NCBI GenBank assembly: GCA_964036155.1
Contig: OZ038423.1
Location: forward strand, 7,579,249-7,643,248
Direction of reading: 5' to 3'
Source of the DNA: Diploscapter coronatus
Taxonomy: Eukaryota; Nematoda; Chromadorea; Rhabditida; Rhabditidae
Length of the DNA stretch: 64,000 nucleotides
Part shown: piece by piece, positions 49,591 through 61,717 of the stretch
How the letters are laid out: each line of letters begins with the position of its first letter
Position numbering within the stretch: the stretch's first letter is position 1
Translations under genes and position numbers: made by a program
Notes under the pieces: model-generated
Database searches by the model: none
Told to the model about the DNA's origin: nothing
Seen by the model: only the letters and a program-made list of their open reading frames with translations

Positions 49591-52500
49591 ATGATTAACT
49601 CAAATACGATATTTCAAATTCTTATAGTGCTTTAGCTCTAATTATTTAATTTTTTACTAAAGATGATTAATTTCATTTCGCAATTTTAAAGATTCTCAAC
49701 CCGATTACAAATGAACAAGCTCGAAAGTATAATTACTGTTGGTAAATGTTTGGAAACAATCTTGAATATGTCTTGCCTTTTCTAACTACAAACTTCAAAA
49801 TGGTCTTTTAGTATCTTTTGTATAACTTGATCATAAATGGATGTTACGAAAGACCGCAATTTTGCAACCTGAGAGCACGTAAAAAGTGGAGAACCTATAC
49901 CTACATGTTCTCTCAAGTTGCCGAGTTGCGATCTTTCGTAACACTCATCATAAATGTGCTAAATTAGATCAATACATATTCGAAGACAATTGGCGAAAAA
50001 CTTACAAAACTATTTTTAGCTTTCAAACATTTACAAGAAACTACGAATGATTACGAAGTTCGCAGTTTCGCAATTTGAGAGTGGAGTTGAGGATAGGGTC
50101 TCCACTTTTCTCACTTTTCCTTCAAACTGAACTTTTGTAGTATCCGAAATTATGTGCCAATAGGGATCGAATAATTTCAGGTGACTGTAGTGGACATGAA
50201 TTCGGAGAAAATCGCAGAGTGGAATTCGGACAAATTGCCGATTTACGAGCCAGGACTGCACGAGATCGTTATGGCTGCTAGAGGAAAGTCAGTCAATTTT
50301 GATTTTACATTGATATTTCTTTTTGTAAGAGTCTTTATTGGACTAGACTAAATAATTTTTGTAAAAAGGACGTGAACCCTCAAAGAATGGCATCGCGTTT
50401 CAGAAATCTTCACTTCTCATCGGATATTTGCAAAGCCATTCGGGAAGCCGATCTTATCTTCATTTCTGTCAACACTCCCACGAAAAGCTACGGTCGTGGA
50501 AAGGTGGCAATTCAATAGTCGGAAATAAAATCAAAGATGTTTGAAATTCAAGGGAATGGCACCTGATCTCAAATACGTCGAAGCTGTTGCTAGGACGATC
50601 GCTCAGCATGCTGAAGGGCCGAAAGTAAATTGTGAAAAGTGAAAACGCTAAAAGAATGATCACTTTCAGATCGTGGTTGAGAAGAGCACTGTGCCCGTGA
50701 AGGCTGCAGAAGGTATTTTGTCCATTTTGAGAGAGGCGCAGAAAAACGACACTAGACTCTCTTTCCAGGTTTATTTTTGTTGAATTTCAACGCAATATCA
50801 GAAAACTCTTCTTAGGTTCTATCGAACCCCGAATTTCTTTCGGAAGGCTCCGCAATCGAGGATCTGTCAAACCCAGATCGAGTTCTCATCGGTGGAGACT
50901 CTTCGAAGGTAATGGTTGGAAACATTTGTATGATCAGACCGTGTGTTTCATCCTGTCTGTGACAGGAACTGTGGAAGTGGACAGATATTTAGTTTACAGT
51001 CGAACAGAGAAGATGAGTTGATTACAAATCAACTTCATTCAGCCGGTGCGAAGTGAGAGCTAATTCAGATTGAGAATAATGAGATCGTGTGGCAGCGAAT
51101 GCTAATTTTGATAATTATGGGAAAAGGGAAAGGGATATTCTAACATAATATTTTTTTTATAATACTATGATATATTTTTCTCAGCATTGATCAAATAAGT
51201 TACAGATTTTTGTCATTGCAATTTGCTAGAAATGTCCTAATTTGTATTCAGGAAGGTCAAGAAGCGATTCGCCACTTGGTTTCAATCTACGAGCGCTGGG
51301 TGCCGAGAGACAGAATTCTCACTACAAACACTTGGAGTTCGGAGCTCAGCAAACTGGTACAATTATGAATTTAGGAACATATTAACCGTTTTTATTCAAA
51401 TAGATAGATGACTATACTCGCTCTTTCAGACAGCGAACGCCTTTCTGGCCCAGCGAATTTCATCCATCAATGCCGTTTCTGCTATCTGTGAAGCGACTGG
51501 AGCAGACGTGAAGGAAGTTGCCAAAGCAATCGGATTCGATAGCAGAATTGGGAATAGATTTCTGCAGGCCAGCGTTGGTGAGTTTATGGAAACCTAGAAA
51601 TTAATGACCTAGATACCTAGTAAATTACTAAATAATGTACAAAAAAGAAAAACATTCTACCCTATGCTATTTCATTAGTCACTAGTTTTTTTTTTTTCAA
51701 ACTGCATGAATTAGTTGCGAATTGTTTCAATTAATTCAATCCAATTCTTTGTAGATCAATTGATTTTCAGGTTTCGGTGGAAGTTGCTTCCAGAAAGATG
51801 TTCTGTCGCTAGTCTACCTCTGTGAAACTCTCAATTTACATCAAGCTGCAGAATATTGGATGGGAGTTAGTATTTTATGTCAATACATCAACAATGTGTT
51901 GCATCGATTTAAAATTTTAAAATTTTGCACAGGTAATTGAAATCAACAACTGGCAGCGCCGTCGGTTCGCAGACAAAATCATCGCTGAATTGTTCAACAC
52001 GGTCGCTGACAAACGAATCGCCATTTTCGGATTCGCCTTTAAGGCAAGCAAAGCTCATATTTATCTGGAATTTATCAGTAGAATCAAGAAACTATTGAAA
52101 TCAGCGTCAGAAATATGCAGTACACTTTCAATGCTACATCTTCAGAAGAACACAGGCGACACTCGCGAATCCTCTTCGATTTACGTGTCTTCTTATCTGC
52201 TCGAAGAACGAGCAAAATTGGCAATTTTCGATCCGAAAGTTACAAACAAACAAATCAAATCGGATTTGGAAAACCACGTTGATAAGCAAATTGGTTAGTG
52301 AATTTTTTCTCAAAAGTAAAAGAATAAAACTGAATTCATCTTGTATTTGCACAAAGAGTTTGTTGTTGAAATGTTCACGGCTTGAAAAAGTCCATCTAGA
52401 TGTTGCGAGGATAAAAATTTACAGCGAATTTGATAAGATATCAATCGATAATTGAAAATTTGAATTATCATTATTTTAGTGGAAAATGCGGTGACAATTT

Positions 52501-53544
52501 GCTCTGATCCTTACGAGGCAGCTGCGGGTGCTTATGCGATTGTCGTTCTCACGGAATGGGATGAATTCAAGGTTATCGAATTGCCACATATTTCAATTAT
52601 AAACAGTGGAATCAATATTTGTAGGACCTGGATTATCGTAGAATTTATGATTCGATGCAGCCATCTGCAGTCATTTTCGACGGTCGTCTCATTCTCGACC
52701 ATCAGTTACTCCAAAACATCGGATTCAAAACTTTCTCTATTGGAACCGCACCTGATCAGGTATGACATTTCCCAGAAAATAGAGATCGAAAAGGGAGGAA
52801 ATTGATCGAGAAAATCGGCGTCTCTCATGTTCTCATGTATTTTTCTTTCTTTTTACCTTTTCAGAAAGGGCCGTTTCTTGTTTTCGCTCGGCCTCTTGAA
52901 TAAGACAGTGGGATGGTGTCTTAAAAAAGACGGTGAGCAGGCATCTCGGTAGCGGGTTAGGAATATAGGCTGAGTAAGGTGTGTAGAGTGTTAAAACGGT
53001 CAGTATGTTGGTAGGAGCACAATGAGACCCTACACACCCTACCCAACCTATATCTCCAGCTCGCTACCGAGATGCCTACCCATCGTCTTTTTCAAAACAC
53101 CGTCTCATCATTTTATTCAAGAGGCCTTGTCGTCCTCCATGTTTTTGGAGAATAAGCCATAGACATTTTTATTTATTTTTCACTCAGGATCGACATGATT
53201 TAATTGGCACTTTGTAAATCTCATAAAATCGTGACAAGCGAAATATTGCGAGAGAAAAAAATTCTAGTTTACCTAACCCTTCACCCATCCAATATTATCA
53301 AGTAATGCAACGATTTCATGAGATTTACGGATGACTATTGAATTGTGTAAAAATGTCATTTCAAAAATTCACTTCGAAACCATTTTAGACTTGTAACTCC
53401 TTCGGTTCTTCGGAATACAACCATAATGGAAAATACAATTCTAAATGTTTCGACGTTGGCGATGATCTGACAAGAAGAAAATCACAGTTTCTTGAGAAGA
53501 TCAATATTACAATGAATCACAGCGGAAGAAATAGTATTTCCTAA
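48663..53544 (+). CDS. sqv-4: UDP-glucose 6-dehydrogenase (SQV-4 orthologue)
   Basis: Fifteen exons join in phase from 48663 to the stop at 53542-53544, about 518 residues. The enzyme oxidises UDP-glucose to UDP-glucuronate with two NAD+, the cytosolic precursor for chondroitin and heparan sulphate. Visible: NAD-binding [13 protein letters not shown] (residues 8-20); [52 protein letters not shown] with the catalytic cysteine; and a [16 protein letters not shown] block. Exon 1 encodes only MFSK and exon 2 is reached through a 175-bp intron. One intron (52044-52145) starts with GC instead of GT. The final exon (53389-53544) begins [10 protein letters not shown], aligning with the usual YNLFGT-type end, then runs about 40 residues longer than expected. 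A MITE lies in the last intron. Its 5' part is duplicated at 16.7 kb. Confidence 0.93.
49842..49942. repeat. Small MITE in sqv-4 intron 2
   Basis: GTTACGAAAGACCGCAA is mirrored by TTGCGATCTTTCGTAAC. Related inner sequence (GCAACCTGAGA, TAAAAGTGGAGA) occurs in both copies of the 2.1-kb duplicated segment and near 50050. Confidence 0.75.
52890..53126. repeat. MITE in the last intron of sqv-4
   Basis: Ends GGCCTCTTGAATAAGAC / TATTCAAGAGGCC, with mirrored GGCATCTCGGTAGCG inside. Sequence on both sides (52826-52880, 53139-53165) resembles the right end of the 2.1-kb duplicated segment (CTTTCTTTTTAC, ATGTTTTTGG), suggesting one repeat inserted into another. Confidence 0.75.
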
Positions 53545-54040
53545 TCTGTCTAATGAAAATAAAAGTAGACAGATGAATTTTGGAAGTTGCACCTTAGAGT
53601 TTCCTTAATATTCTGTATTGTGTGAATAAACGACTTCAAGTTAATCAGTATGGCTAAAATACTAGTGTTCATATTGACGCCCTATAACTTGAATGTTGTT
53701 CTCTTTCAAATGCCTTCCCAAGATTATTTCTTCACTCTTTTCTTATTTTGTTCGTTACAGTACTCGATTTTTACTTCTTAGTGATGATAAAATAGATCAG
53801 TGACTATTTCGCAAGATAAACAGTGCTGATCGTGATTGCAGTAGAAGTTTTTGTTTGATTTTTCACCGGAAATAAAACTGAAAACATGAAATTGGTACGA
53901 AATAAGAGTGAAGCTGAATGCTTCAAATTTCTCTGAATAGCTATAGTTGAATGGCCTCCTTCCTTATCTCGACTACTAAGCGCACAGGCTCTTGTAAATT
54001 GCAAGCAAAACAATTTTTATCTCAGATTTTGAAGTAAGAA
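53545..54040. other. 3' flank of sqv-4 without recognised features
   Basis: AT-rich. An AATAAA at 53625-53630 about 80 bp after the stop is a plausible polyadenylation signal. No other gene seen. Confidence 0.45.
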
Positions 54041-54990
54041 TAGAGACCGCCAAGCCCCGCCCTTTTCACTTGATTCAATATTGTCCATAGTCGATAACCC
54101 TTTCGATTATCGCCGATTTTTCTTATTTTATTTGTTTTTCATAATTGATCGATACCTACTATACAATTCGATACCGCTCTTTCACGTGTTGATATCGATT
54201 TATTGATTGGGTGCGAAATAAGTCCGCAAATGTGCGTCAAATGCACATCAAATTACGACAATGCTAATATTTCGAGTTATAAAAAAAGGTACATAAAATT
54301 TGTTTTGATGAATCGATACACCTAGTTGAAATGTACAACATATGTAAAAATCAGAAGAATCCTGCGTAGAGCAAATTTTCCCGAGGCAATAACAGATGCT
54401 CGTCTTTGCAATACTGTATCTTGACACGGGATCGTTAAAATCGTCTGAAAACTTGACTAAAATAAAATTTGATACTCTCTAATTATGTTATCCGAAAGAA
54501 AAAAAAACGAAATTTTATCAAAAAATATTTCTTAAATTAATTTCAAAATGACCGTTTCTGTCTTTACTAAATGTGATCACTCTAGGCATATCTTGAAAGG
54601 TACATATTTTTATTTCATATTTTGATTAGTTGGTCAATTGTTCGTCTTCGGTGAAAAATGAGAAAAATCCTAGGACGCGCGGCTGAGATCCTGATAATTC
54701 GCGAAAATATAAAAGAAGCCAATGCTGAAATGGAGGAGAGTGCAGAGGAAAAGATCCCTAAAGGCAGAGAAAGAAAGGGGGGAGCGAGCGGCATAGTGTC
54801 TTTTGCAGATAAACCACGCCCCTTTCCCTTGTCCACGAAAAGGAGCGATTTTTTCGATTTTTCGCGTTAAACTTTATCAAATTTTTTCGTGGTTTTTTCG
54901 GTGGGGATGGTTAGAGAGGCACCTCAGCCCCTGAAAAATGTAGGAAACATGGTGCCAGGGTGAATTTGGCAAAAGGGCTGGCGGTCCCTA
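54041..54990 (+). mobile_element. hAT-like non-autonomous element, copy 4
   Basis: Ends TAGAGACCGCC and GGCGGTCCCTA. Full-length relative to copies 1 and 2 with small deletions near the right end. Flanking octamers match only partly (5 of 8). Confidence 0.8.
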
Positions 54991-55507
54991 AATATGAGTC
55001 GATTCTATGAGCAACACACGATAGTTTCACTTGTTAGATTTTAGAAGATCTTATTTCAAATTTGATTTCAAATAAATACATCACGGAGCTGTTTCTGGAA
55101 CCGAAATTCTTTCCTTTGTTTCGTGTGCAGTAGCGAAGAGAAAAATCTCAGTTTCTTTCCTTCTCAAATTTGGTGGGATCTGTCATCGGGGAAGCATTTT
55201 TGGAACAAAGAACACAAAAACAATTGGAAAAATATGAAAATATGGCATTTAGATGAATTGGAAGAACAAAGGAATCGGGCGATAGCGGGATAACTGCAGA
55301 CAAAGAGTCGCACGTGCACTGTCTGAGTTACGATTTGATGTTTGAATTTATTTTTTACAGTAACGAAAAAATCATGTTTGCAAAAATTCTATAAAATGAT
55401 CAATTAGTTTACAAGTCGATTAAAATTAATTTGTATTTATTCGAAACTACTTAATTGATAGAAAATAAATTAAACTCCTGAATCATTACTAGTTCATGGA
55501 AGGTATT
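54991..55507. other. Intergenic without recognised features
   Basis: No exon or repeat supported. Confidence 0.4.
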
Positions 55508-56312
55508 GTCGATTGTAAACAACTTGGCCGTCGCAAGTGCCCTTCGCAACAGGGAAGGTGCGAAACGCATCGCGTCCTCATGTGTTGCGGCTTTCGCTGT
55601 GAAAAGCATTTTTCAGGAAAGGTTCCCATTATTTTTTGATTTTCTGTCGAAATTTCGTAATCATCCGCTAATTAATGGGAATTAGTGCTAATTATGATTA
55701 GATTGTCGATTGTTGAGTGAAAATTTGCTTTTATCTCGTTTTTAGCGATTTCTGGACGATTTATTGAAATTTAAACATTTTTTATGATTTTCTTCTACAG
55801 AACGGTGGCGCTGATTTGGAGGGGCTCGTTGCAGAGCGGCACGCAAATGGTCGGACTTACTCATGCCTGAAAAACTGCTCAAGATCATTTTATCGAAAAA
55901 CAAGGCAAGAAACTCGCGAAAAATTACGAAAAACTGGGAAAAACACGGAATAAGACGAAATTGAAATCTGTGTCTGTAATGATTCTGTAAATATTTACCA
56001 ATTATCGATAATTTTAAAAGTTCTGCAGAAGAAAATTGTAAAAAATGTTTAAATTTCAATAAATCGTCTAGAAATCGCTAAAAACGAAATAAAAGCAAAT
56101 TTCCATTCAACAATCGACAATCTATCATAATTAGCACTAATTGCCATTAATTAGCGGATGATTACGAAATTTCGACAGAAAATAAAAAATAATGAGAATT
56201 TTGTGTGAAAAATGCTTTTCACAGCGAAAGCCGCAACGCATGAGAACACGGCGTGTTTCGCACCTTCCCTGTTGCGAAGGGCACTAGCAATGGTCACCTC
56301 GTTTACAATCGA
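55508..56312. repeat. Palindromic MITE with GTCGATTGTAAAC ends
   Basis: Left GTCGATTGTAAAC (55508) mirrors right GTTTACAATCGAC (ending 56312). Arms of about 270 bp share GAAGGGCACT / AGTGCCCTTC and TTGCGAAGGG blocks. The centre relates to 25735-26129. Confidence 0.8.
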
Positions 56313-56370
56313 CTATACTTTGTGGCTTTACTATTCTGGAAAAGAAGTTATAATTTAAACGAGTCCATAT

Positions 56371-57569
56371 AATTCTCGAAACGGCCCGAACCAGAGACTT
56401 CAAATTCGTTTTGAAGGGGTAGTTGAGTATTTTCTGCCTATATTCGACCTGGAGAACACGATTTTGGGGCTTTTTCTCGGAGTTTCCAAGTCCAGGTCGG
56501 ATACCGGGGTCTGGGGATCAAATTTCAAGTCACCCTGACACCCCGAAATCTATATCAGAGCGTTCAGCTCGATGAGTTGGGTCGAATGGTGCGAACATTT
56601 TTCGGATCCGACCTTCCTATCACAGGTTGCGGCTAAAAACAGTGAAAAACGCCAAAAATAGGGGGTCCTTAATAGAAAAGTCGACCTTTCTCATTTGTTT
56701 CTGCGTATTACCTCCCAGTTTTTTCACACAATAATTTGTGAGTTTTGCTCATTCTATTCATATAGAAAAAACCTAAATTGAGATACACCAATTGACCGAA
56801 AAAGGGTCCGAAGTCGGACCAGAAAAATCGGATTTTCGAAAATGCCTATGAAAAAATTCGAAATGTATACCAATCGATAGAGCTCATCAAACTGAGCAAC
56901 TTTTGTGAGCACACTTTGGGTCTAGCTATAATAGTATGTGTGGTATGGAGGTTTGAATGGGTCAGACCCACGAAAATGGCAAAAAAATGGGGTATTTTCA
57001 AATGACCATAAAGGCGATAGACTAATCTCTTTTTCAAGCGGTTTTCAGCATATTACTCAACTCGATAAGGGCTTTCATTTGGTATATAACATGGATAGGT
57101 CTCCAGAAATTTTCAAGTCCTCCACTTTGGATCGTTTTTCGGTCAACTGATGTATTTCAATTTAGGTTTTTCTATATGAATAGAATGAGCAAAACTCACA
57201 AATTATTGTATGAAAAAGCTGGGAGGTAATATGCAGAAATAAATGAGAAAAGTTGAATGTTCTATTAACAATCCCATATTTTTTGCAGTTTTTAGCCGTA
57301 ATCTGCGTTAGGAAGGTCAGATCCGAAAAATGTTTGCACCATTCGACTCAGCTCATCGAGCTGAACGCTCTGATATAGATTTCGGGGTGTCAGGGTGACT
57401 TGAAATTTGATCCCCAGACCCTGATACCCGAACCTCGACTTGAAAACTTCGGGAAAAGCCCCAGAATCGTATTCTCCAGGTCGAATATAGATAGAAAACA
57501 CTCAAATACCTCTTCAAGACGAATTTGAAACCCCTGGTCCGACCTCTTCCTTGAGATCGTCGAGAATTA
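56371..57569. repeat. 1.2-kb palindromic element
   Basis: Ends AATTCTCGA / TCGAGAATT. Arms of over 400 bp share GACACCCCGAAATCTATATC and its complement, plus GGAGGTAATA and ACCTCCCAG blocks. Left half recurs at 26137-26560 and right half near 59460-59740. No transposase. Confidence 0.78.
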
Positions 57570-57732
57570 CGGAGGCTCTCTTTTAAGAATTAACATTATG
57601 TTTCTAACTTATGAATTTCAAAGTGGAAAGTTCAGCTTTGCATATTTCTTCAAGCATTTTTCATTGGCAAAATTAACCAAGTATATTCGTAAATGTGATG
57701 ATAGTTTGACAGGCCTAAAATAAATTCAAATT

Positions 57733-58719
57733 TAAGAGTGAATGTCAGCAAAAACCAAATCTTAGCAAGGGGGTATAAACAGGGGTCCGTCGATTTGGCT
57801 GATTTTCACAGGGTTTGTTCAGTTTTTCACGCTGATTCTCATGATGTGGTTTGCTTTTCGAAAATCGATTACTGTAGAGGATTACGGTAGCTTAAAGTTT
57901 CGACAGACCCGACCTCGGGAAAAAATTCATAACTTTCTTATTTCTGGACCAAATTTCATGGTTATTTTTCATTTTGTAGATCCTGAATAGGAGAATAGAC
58001 TAAAAATAAAAAGAAAGTTTTTCGAAATTATTTTTGGTGGGAAAAAATTACCCGAATTTACCCTATATACCCGTACTGCGTTTAGAAATGTAATGTGAGT
58101 TAATGTCGGAGCTTCCCATAAAATTTTGTAGAGCTCTTCAAGTTGATCAACTTCTATTCTAGAACTTTTTCTAGAATGTGCACACATAGGGAGATATGAT
58201 TTTTAAAAATTTACTATCAAAACGACATTTTGCAATAATTAGTCATTTAACTTCAAAAAATTCTGGAGCTCTAATGATAATGAATCCGAGGTAAGTCTTG
58301 GAACGAAAGCTGTTCACCATGTCATTCTACACAACATACTGGAAGGACGAATTTTCCCAACGTCATTTACGTGTAAAGGTAGTACGGGTATATAGGGTAA
58401 TTTCAGATAATTTTTTCCCGCAAAAAATAACTTCTAAAAACTTTCTTTTTATTTTTGCCATATTCTCCTCGACAAAGTCTACAAAAAAGAATCATTTAAT
58501 TTGGTCCAGAAATAAGAAAGTTATGATTTTTTTCCCGAGGTCGGGTCTGTCGAAACTTTAAGCTACCATAATCCTCTACAGTAATAGATTTTCGAAAAGC
58601 AAACCACATCATGAGAATCAGCGTGAAAAACTGAACAAACCCTGTGAAAATCAGCCAAATCGACGGACCCCTGTTTATACCCCCTTGCTAAGATTTGGTT
58701 TTTGCTAACATTCACTCTT
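57733..58719. repeat. Palindromic element with GGTCCGTCGATTTGGC arms
   Basis: TAAGAGTGAATGTCAGCAAA at the left mirrors the right end at 58719. Arms of about 230 bp include GTCGGGTCTGTCGAAAC on one side and its complement on the other. Relative at 42150-42965. Confidence 0.8.
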
Positions 58720-58722
58720 AAC

Positions 58723-59251
58723 GATATGCATACCATTCGATAGAGCTCGGCAAACTGAGTAACTTTTGTGAAGACACCATATGGCTATCTATTTTGGTAT
58801 TGGAATGGTACTCCAAAAACCAAAATTTAATGTTAATTTTCAAGAAAATGATACGAGAATATTTTCACAGGTAGTCTACCAAAATATGGGCTCAAATTGA
58901 AGCTAGAGACATCTATTATTTATTCCCATTCAATTTGGAGTCGAACAATACCAAACATGGCATTGTACCAAATGGTAGAGACCCATATGGTCAAGTTACC
59001 ATTTGGTAACCAATACCCATCATGTTATATATCAAACAAAAGCCCTTATCGAGCTGAGTAATATTCTCGAAAACCGCTTGAAAAATGGATTAGTCTATCG
59101 CCTTTTGTGGTCATTTGAAAATACCCCATTTTTTGCCATTTTCGTGGGTCTGACCCATTCAAACCTTCATACCACACATACTATTATAGCTAGATCCAAA
59201 GTGTGCTCACAAAAGTTGCTCAGTTTGATGAGCTCTACCGAATGATATATG
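58723..59251. repeat. Palindromic element adjacent to the previous one
   Basis: ATTCGATAGAGCTCGGCAAA (58733 on) is mirrored near 59220-59245. It starts only four bases after the 57733 element ends. The right arm also matches 56860-56990 inverted. Confidence 0.65.
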
Positions 59252-60245
59252 ATTTGGGGAGTTTAACTCAAAATTTGAAAAATCGAAATTTTCAAGTCTG
59301 ACTTCGGACTCAGTTATCCCCTAGACTGATACCGAAAAGAGTCCAAATTTGTATATTAAAATAATTCTTAGGACTTCTACTTTATAAATATAAACTATTT
59401 ATCGCACAGACGGGTATCAGTTCCTTCGAAAATAATCGAAGAATGATCAGCATTCATGCTTTTTGGCACTTTTGCACTATTTTTAACCGTAACTTGTGAT
59501 AGGAAGGTCGGACCCGGAAAATGTTCATACCATTCGACTCAGCTCGTCGAACCGAACAATTCGATATAAGTTTTGAGGTATCAGAATGACTTTTGAAATT
59601 TGACTCCTGGACCTGGTACCCGAACCTGGACTTGAAAATGTCGGAAAAAGCCCCAAAATCATGTTCTCCAGGTCGAATATAAGTAGAAAACACTCAGAAG
59701 CCTCGGAAAAACAACACTTTTGCCACTGGCCACCCCTCTCTATAGAGAACCGATTCTCTCACAGGCTGTCTTAAAATAAATGTTTCAAACTTACAATAAT
59801 GATGCGTAACGTTTATCGTCGAGTATTCGGAAAATAAATTCGTGAAATTTTTTCTTCATCTCGTCATTCGGTACATGCACCTAAATTCTAATTAATTTAT
59901 CTTAAATTCATTAAGCTTTTCTTCTAATTTTCGAAATTGTCTAACCAAAAATTTCAGAATTTTTTTCACGTAGGCTTTTTCTGTTGGTTTTTGATTATAT
60001 TCGACTTGAGATTATTTTTACATTTTTGGTCCGAGCTTTTCCTTGATATCTTTCAAAATTAGAAAAAAACAGCTTCAAATATAAAATTATTACTTCGATA
60101 TTGCATTGACAAACGGTAATGCCGTTTCGATCTAATTCACTACCCTTCAGAAAATATGGAAATAGACTGTATTCAGATCCTTCGTTATCTATCCATATAT
60201 TGTCAATAAACTTAAATATCTTTTATTAGTGCATTTTTACAACTA
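59252..60245. other. Repeat debris, no genes
   Basis: 59460-59775 matches the right half of the 56371 element joined to an end like that of the 39588 element (CTCTCACAGGCTGTCTTAA). 59776-60245 shows nothing. Confidence 0.5.
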
Positions 60246-60934
60246 TTACGCTGTTAAGAAAGTCCTGCGCCAAAAATTTTAAAAATCTCTAATTTTCTAG
60301 AAATGAGTCGAATGCTCTAGTAAGTATGAGAGCCTTGTAGAATATTCTCGAAGCTTTCACCACATGGGTATATAAGGGCCTGCGCCCAGGATTTTGATAA
60401 CTTACGGCCATTATAAGAGGACCCCCACTTTGAACAGTCATCTACTACGAGTTGCTTTCTACAAGCAAGGCTGTCACAGCTACCGTCTACGTCAATTAGC
60501 TTCAAAAATTGGTCGGTGTAATTCGAGAAAAACGACCGAGACGCTCAACTGTCCACCTCCTGCATGACAACGCGCGACTACACGTCGCTTTGGGCACTCA
60601 CCAGAAAATGGCGGAGCTCGGCTGGCATCCGGTCACCTACCTATCGTACTCGCCGGGCCTCGCTCCTCAGGCTACCATTTGTTCCGTTCTTTGAAGCTTC
60701 ACGTACGAGAGAAAAGTTCGACAAATATGATGATCTCAAAACAGCAGTCAACAACTTATTTGCGTTACAGTATTCCGAATTATAAGCGAAAGGAATCAGT
60801 GATCTGCCCACTAGATGGGCGAAGGTCATTGATCTCAATGATGAATATGTTGTTGATTCGTGATGGTATTAAATAAAGTTATGAATAAACAAAAAGTTTT
60901 TTTTTTTTGGTGCAGGACTTTCTTAACAGCGTAA
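60246..60934 (+). mobile_element. Mariner-family element, internally deleted
   Basis: TIRs of about 25 bp (TTACGCTGTTAAGAAAGTCC and mirror) sit directly inside TA dinucleotides, the mariner target site. The 689-bp body keeps only the C-terminal part of a transposase. Confidence 0.88.
60420..60850 (+). pseudogene. Mariner transposase C-terminal remnant
   Basis: Three frames in turn give YELLSTSKAVTATVY, then VHLLHDNARLHVA and WHPVTYLSYSPGLAP, then FRSLKLHVREKS and later a frame with FDKYDDLKTAVNNLFALQ. The DNA-cutting triad is broken: HDNAR keeps its aspartate, but the last one (normally YSPDLAP) is glycine. Two or more frameshifts and loss of the N-terminal half make it dead. Confidence 0.85.
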
Positions 60935-60963
60935 TAATAGTGTATAATTTATACTCACTGTAA

Positions 60964-61712
60964 TACTAGGCAATTTACCGAGAAGTTACGGTAAGTGACT
61001 ATACTAGACATGTAGAGCTGCCGAAGGAGCACCTATTCACGTTTTCAAAAAGTGTTACTGAAGCCGCCATAGGGAGATACGCATTTGGTCGCATTTCATA
61101 GTCGGTTTTTGCCGACCCCACGGCATGACATCCGTGGTGTAGTGAATAGCGCACTGGACTACCAACCCTTTTGGGTCAGGTTCGACTCTTTTCCGGAGCA
61201 AACTTTTTTTTTCCTTTTTTGGCAGTATCACGGTTTTATCGATTTCGACCGGAATTGTCATGATCTTTCCGTACTCGGTTATTAATCAACTCAGTGTTAT
61301 CTATTGTTTGTTCATACGTTGTTAGTGAAAATTGTTGTTACAAATTGTTTATAAAACATCCGAATATGATTAGATTTGGTAATTTGTACGGGCACAATGA
61401 ATTTGTGGAAACAAATGACAATTTCGGTCGAAATCGATAAAACCGTGATACTGCCAAAAAAGGAAAAAAAAAGTTTGCTCCGGAAAAGAGTCGAACCTGA
61501 CCCAAAAGGGTTGGTAGTCCAGTGCGCTATTCACTACACCACGGATGTCATGCCGTGGGGTCGGCAAAAACCGACTATGAAATGCGACCAAATGCGTATC
61601 TCCCTATGGCGGCTTCAGTAGCACTTTTTGAAAACGTGAATAGGTGCTCCTTAGGCAGCTCTACATGACTAGTATAGTCACTTACCGTAACTTCTCGGTA
61701 AATTGCCTAGTA
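60964..61712. repeat. Palindromic element carrying two tRNA-like promoters
   Basis: Arms of almost 300 bp (60964-61261 and 61417-61712) are near-perfect inverted copies. Each contains a tRNA-like stretch: 61131-61200 on + and about 61478-61550 on -. The A-box-like part is TGGTGTAGTGAATAGCGCA and the B box GGTTCGACTC. Acceptor-stem pairing is poor, so it is not a functional tRNA gene. Confidence 0.8.
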
Positions 61713-61717
61713 CACAG

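Noticed and set aside
61131..61200. Functional tRNA gene
   Set aside because: The A and B boxes are good, but the acceptor and anticodon stems do not pair well and the sequence is embedded in a repeated palindrome.
61055..61621. Identical 66-81-codon ORFs on both strands near 61.1-61.6 kb
   Set aside because: They are mirror copies created by the palindrome arms, and they cross the tRNA-like stretch.
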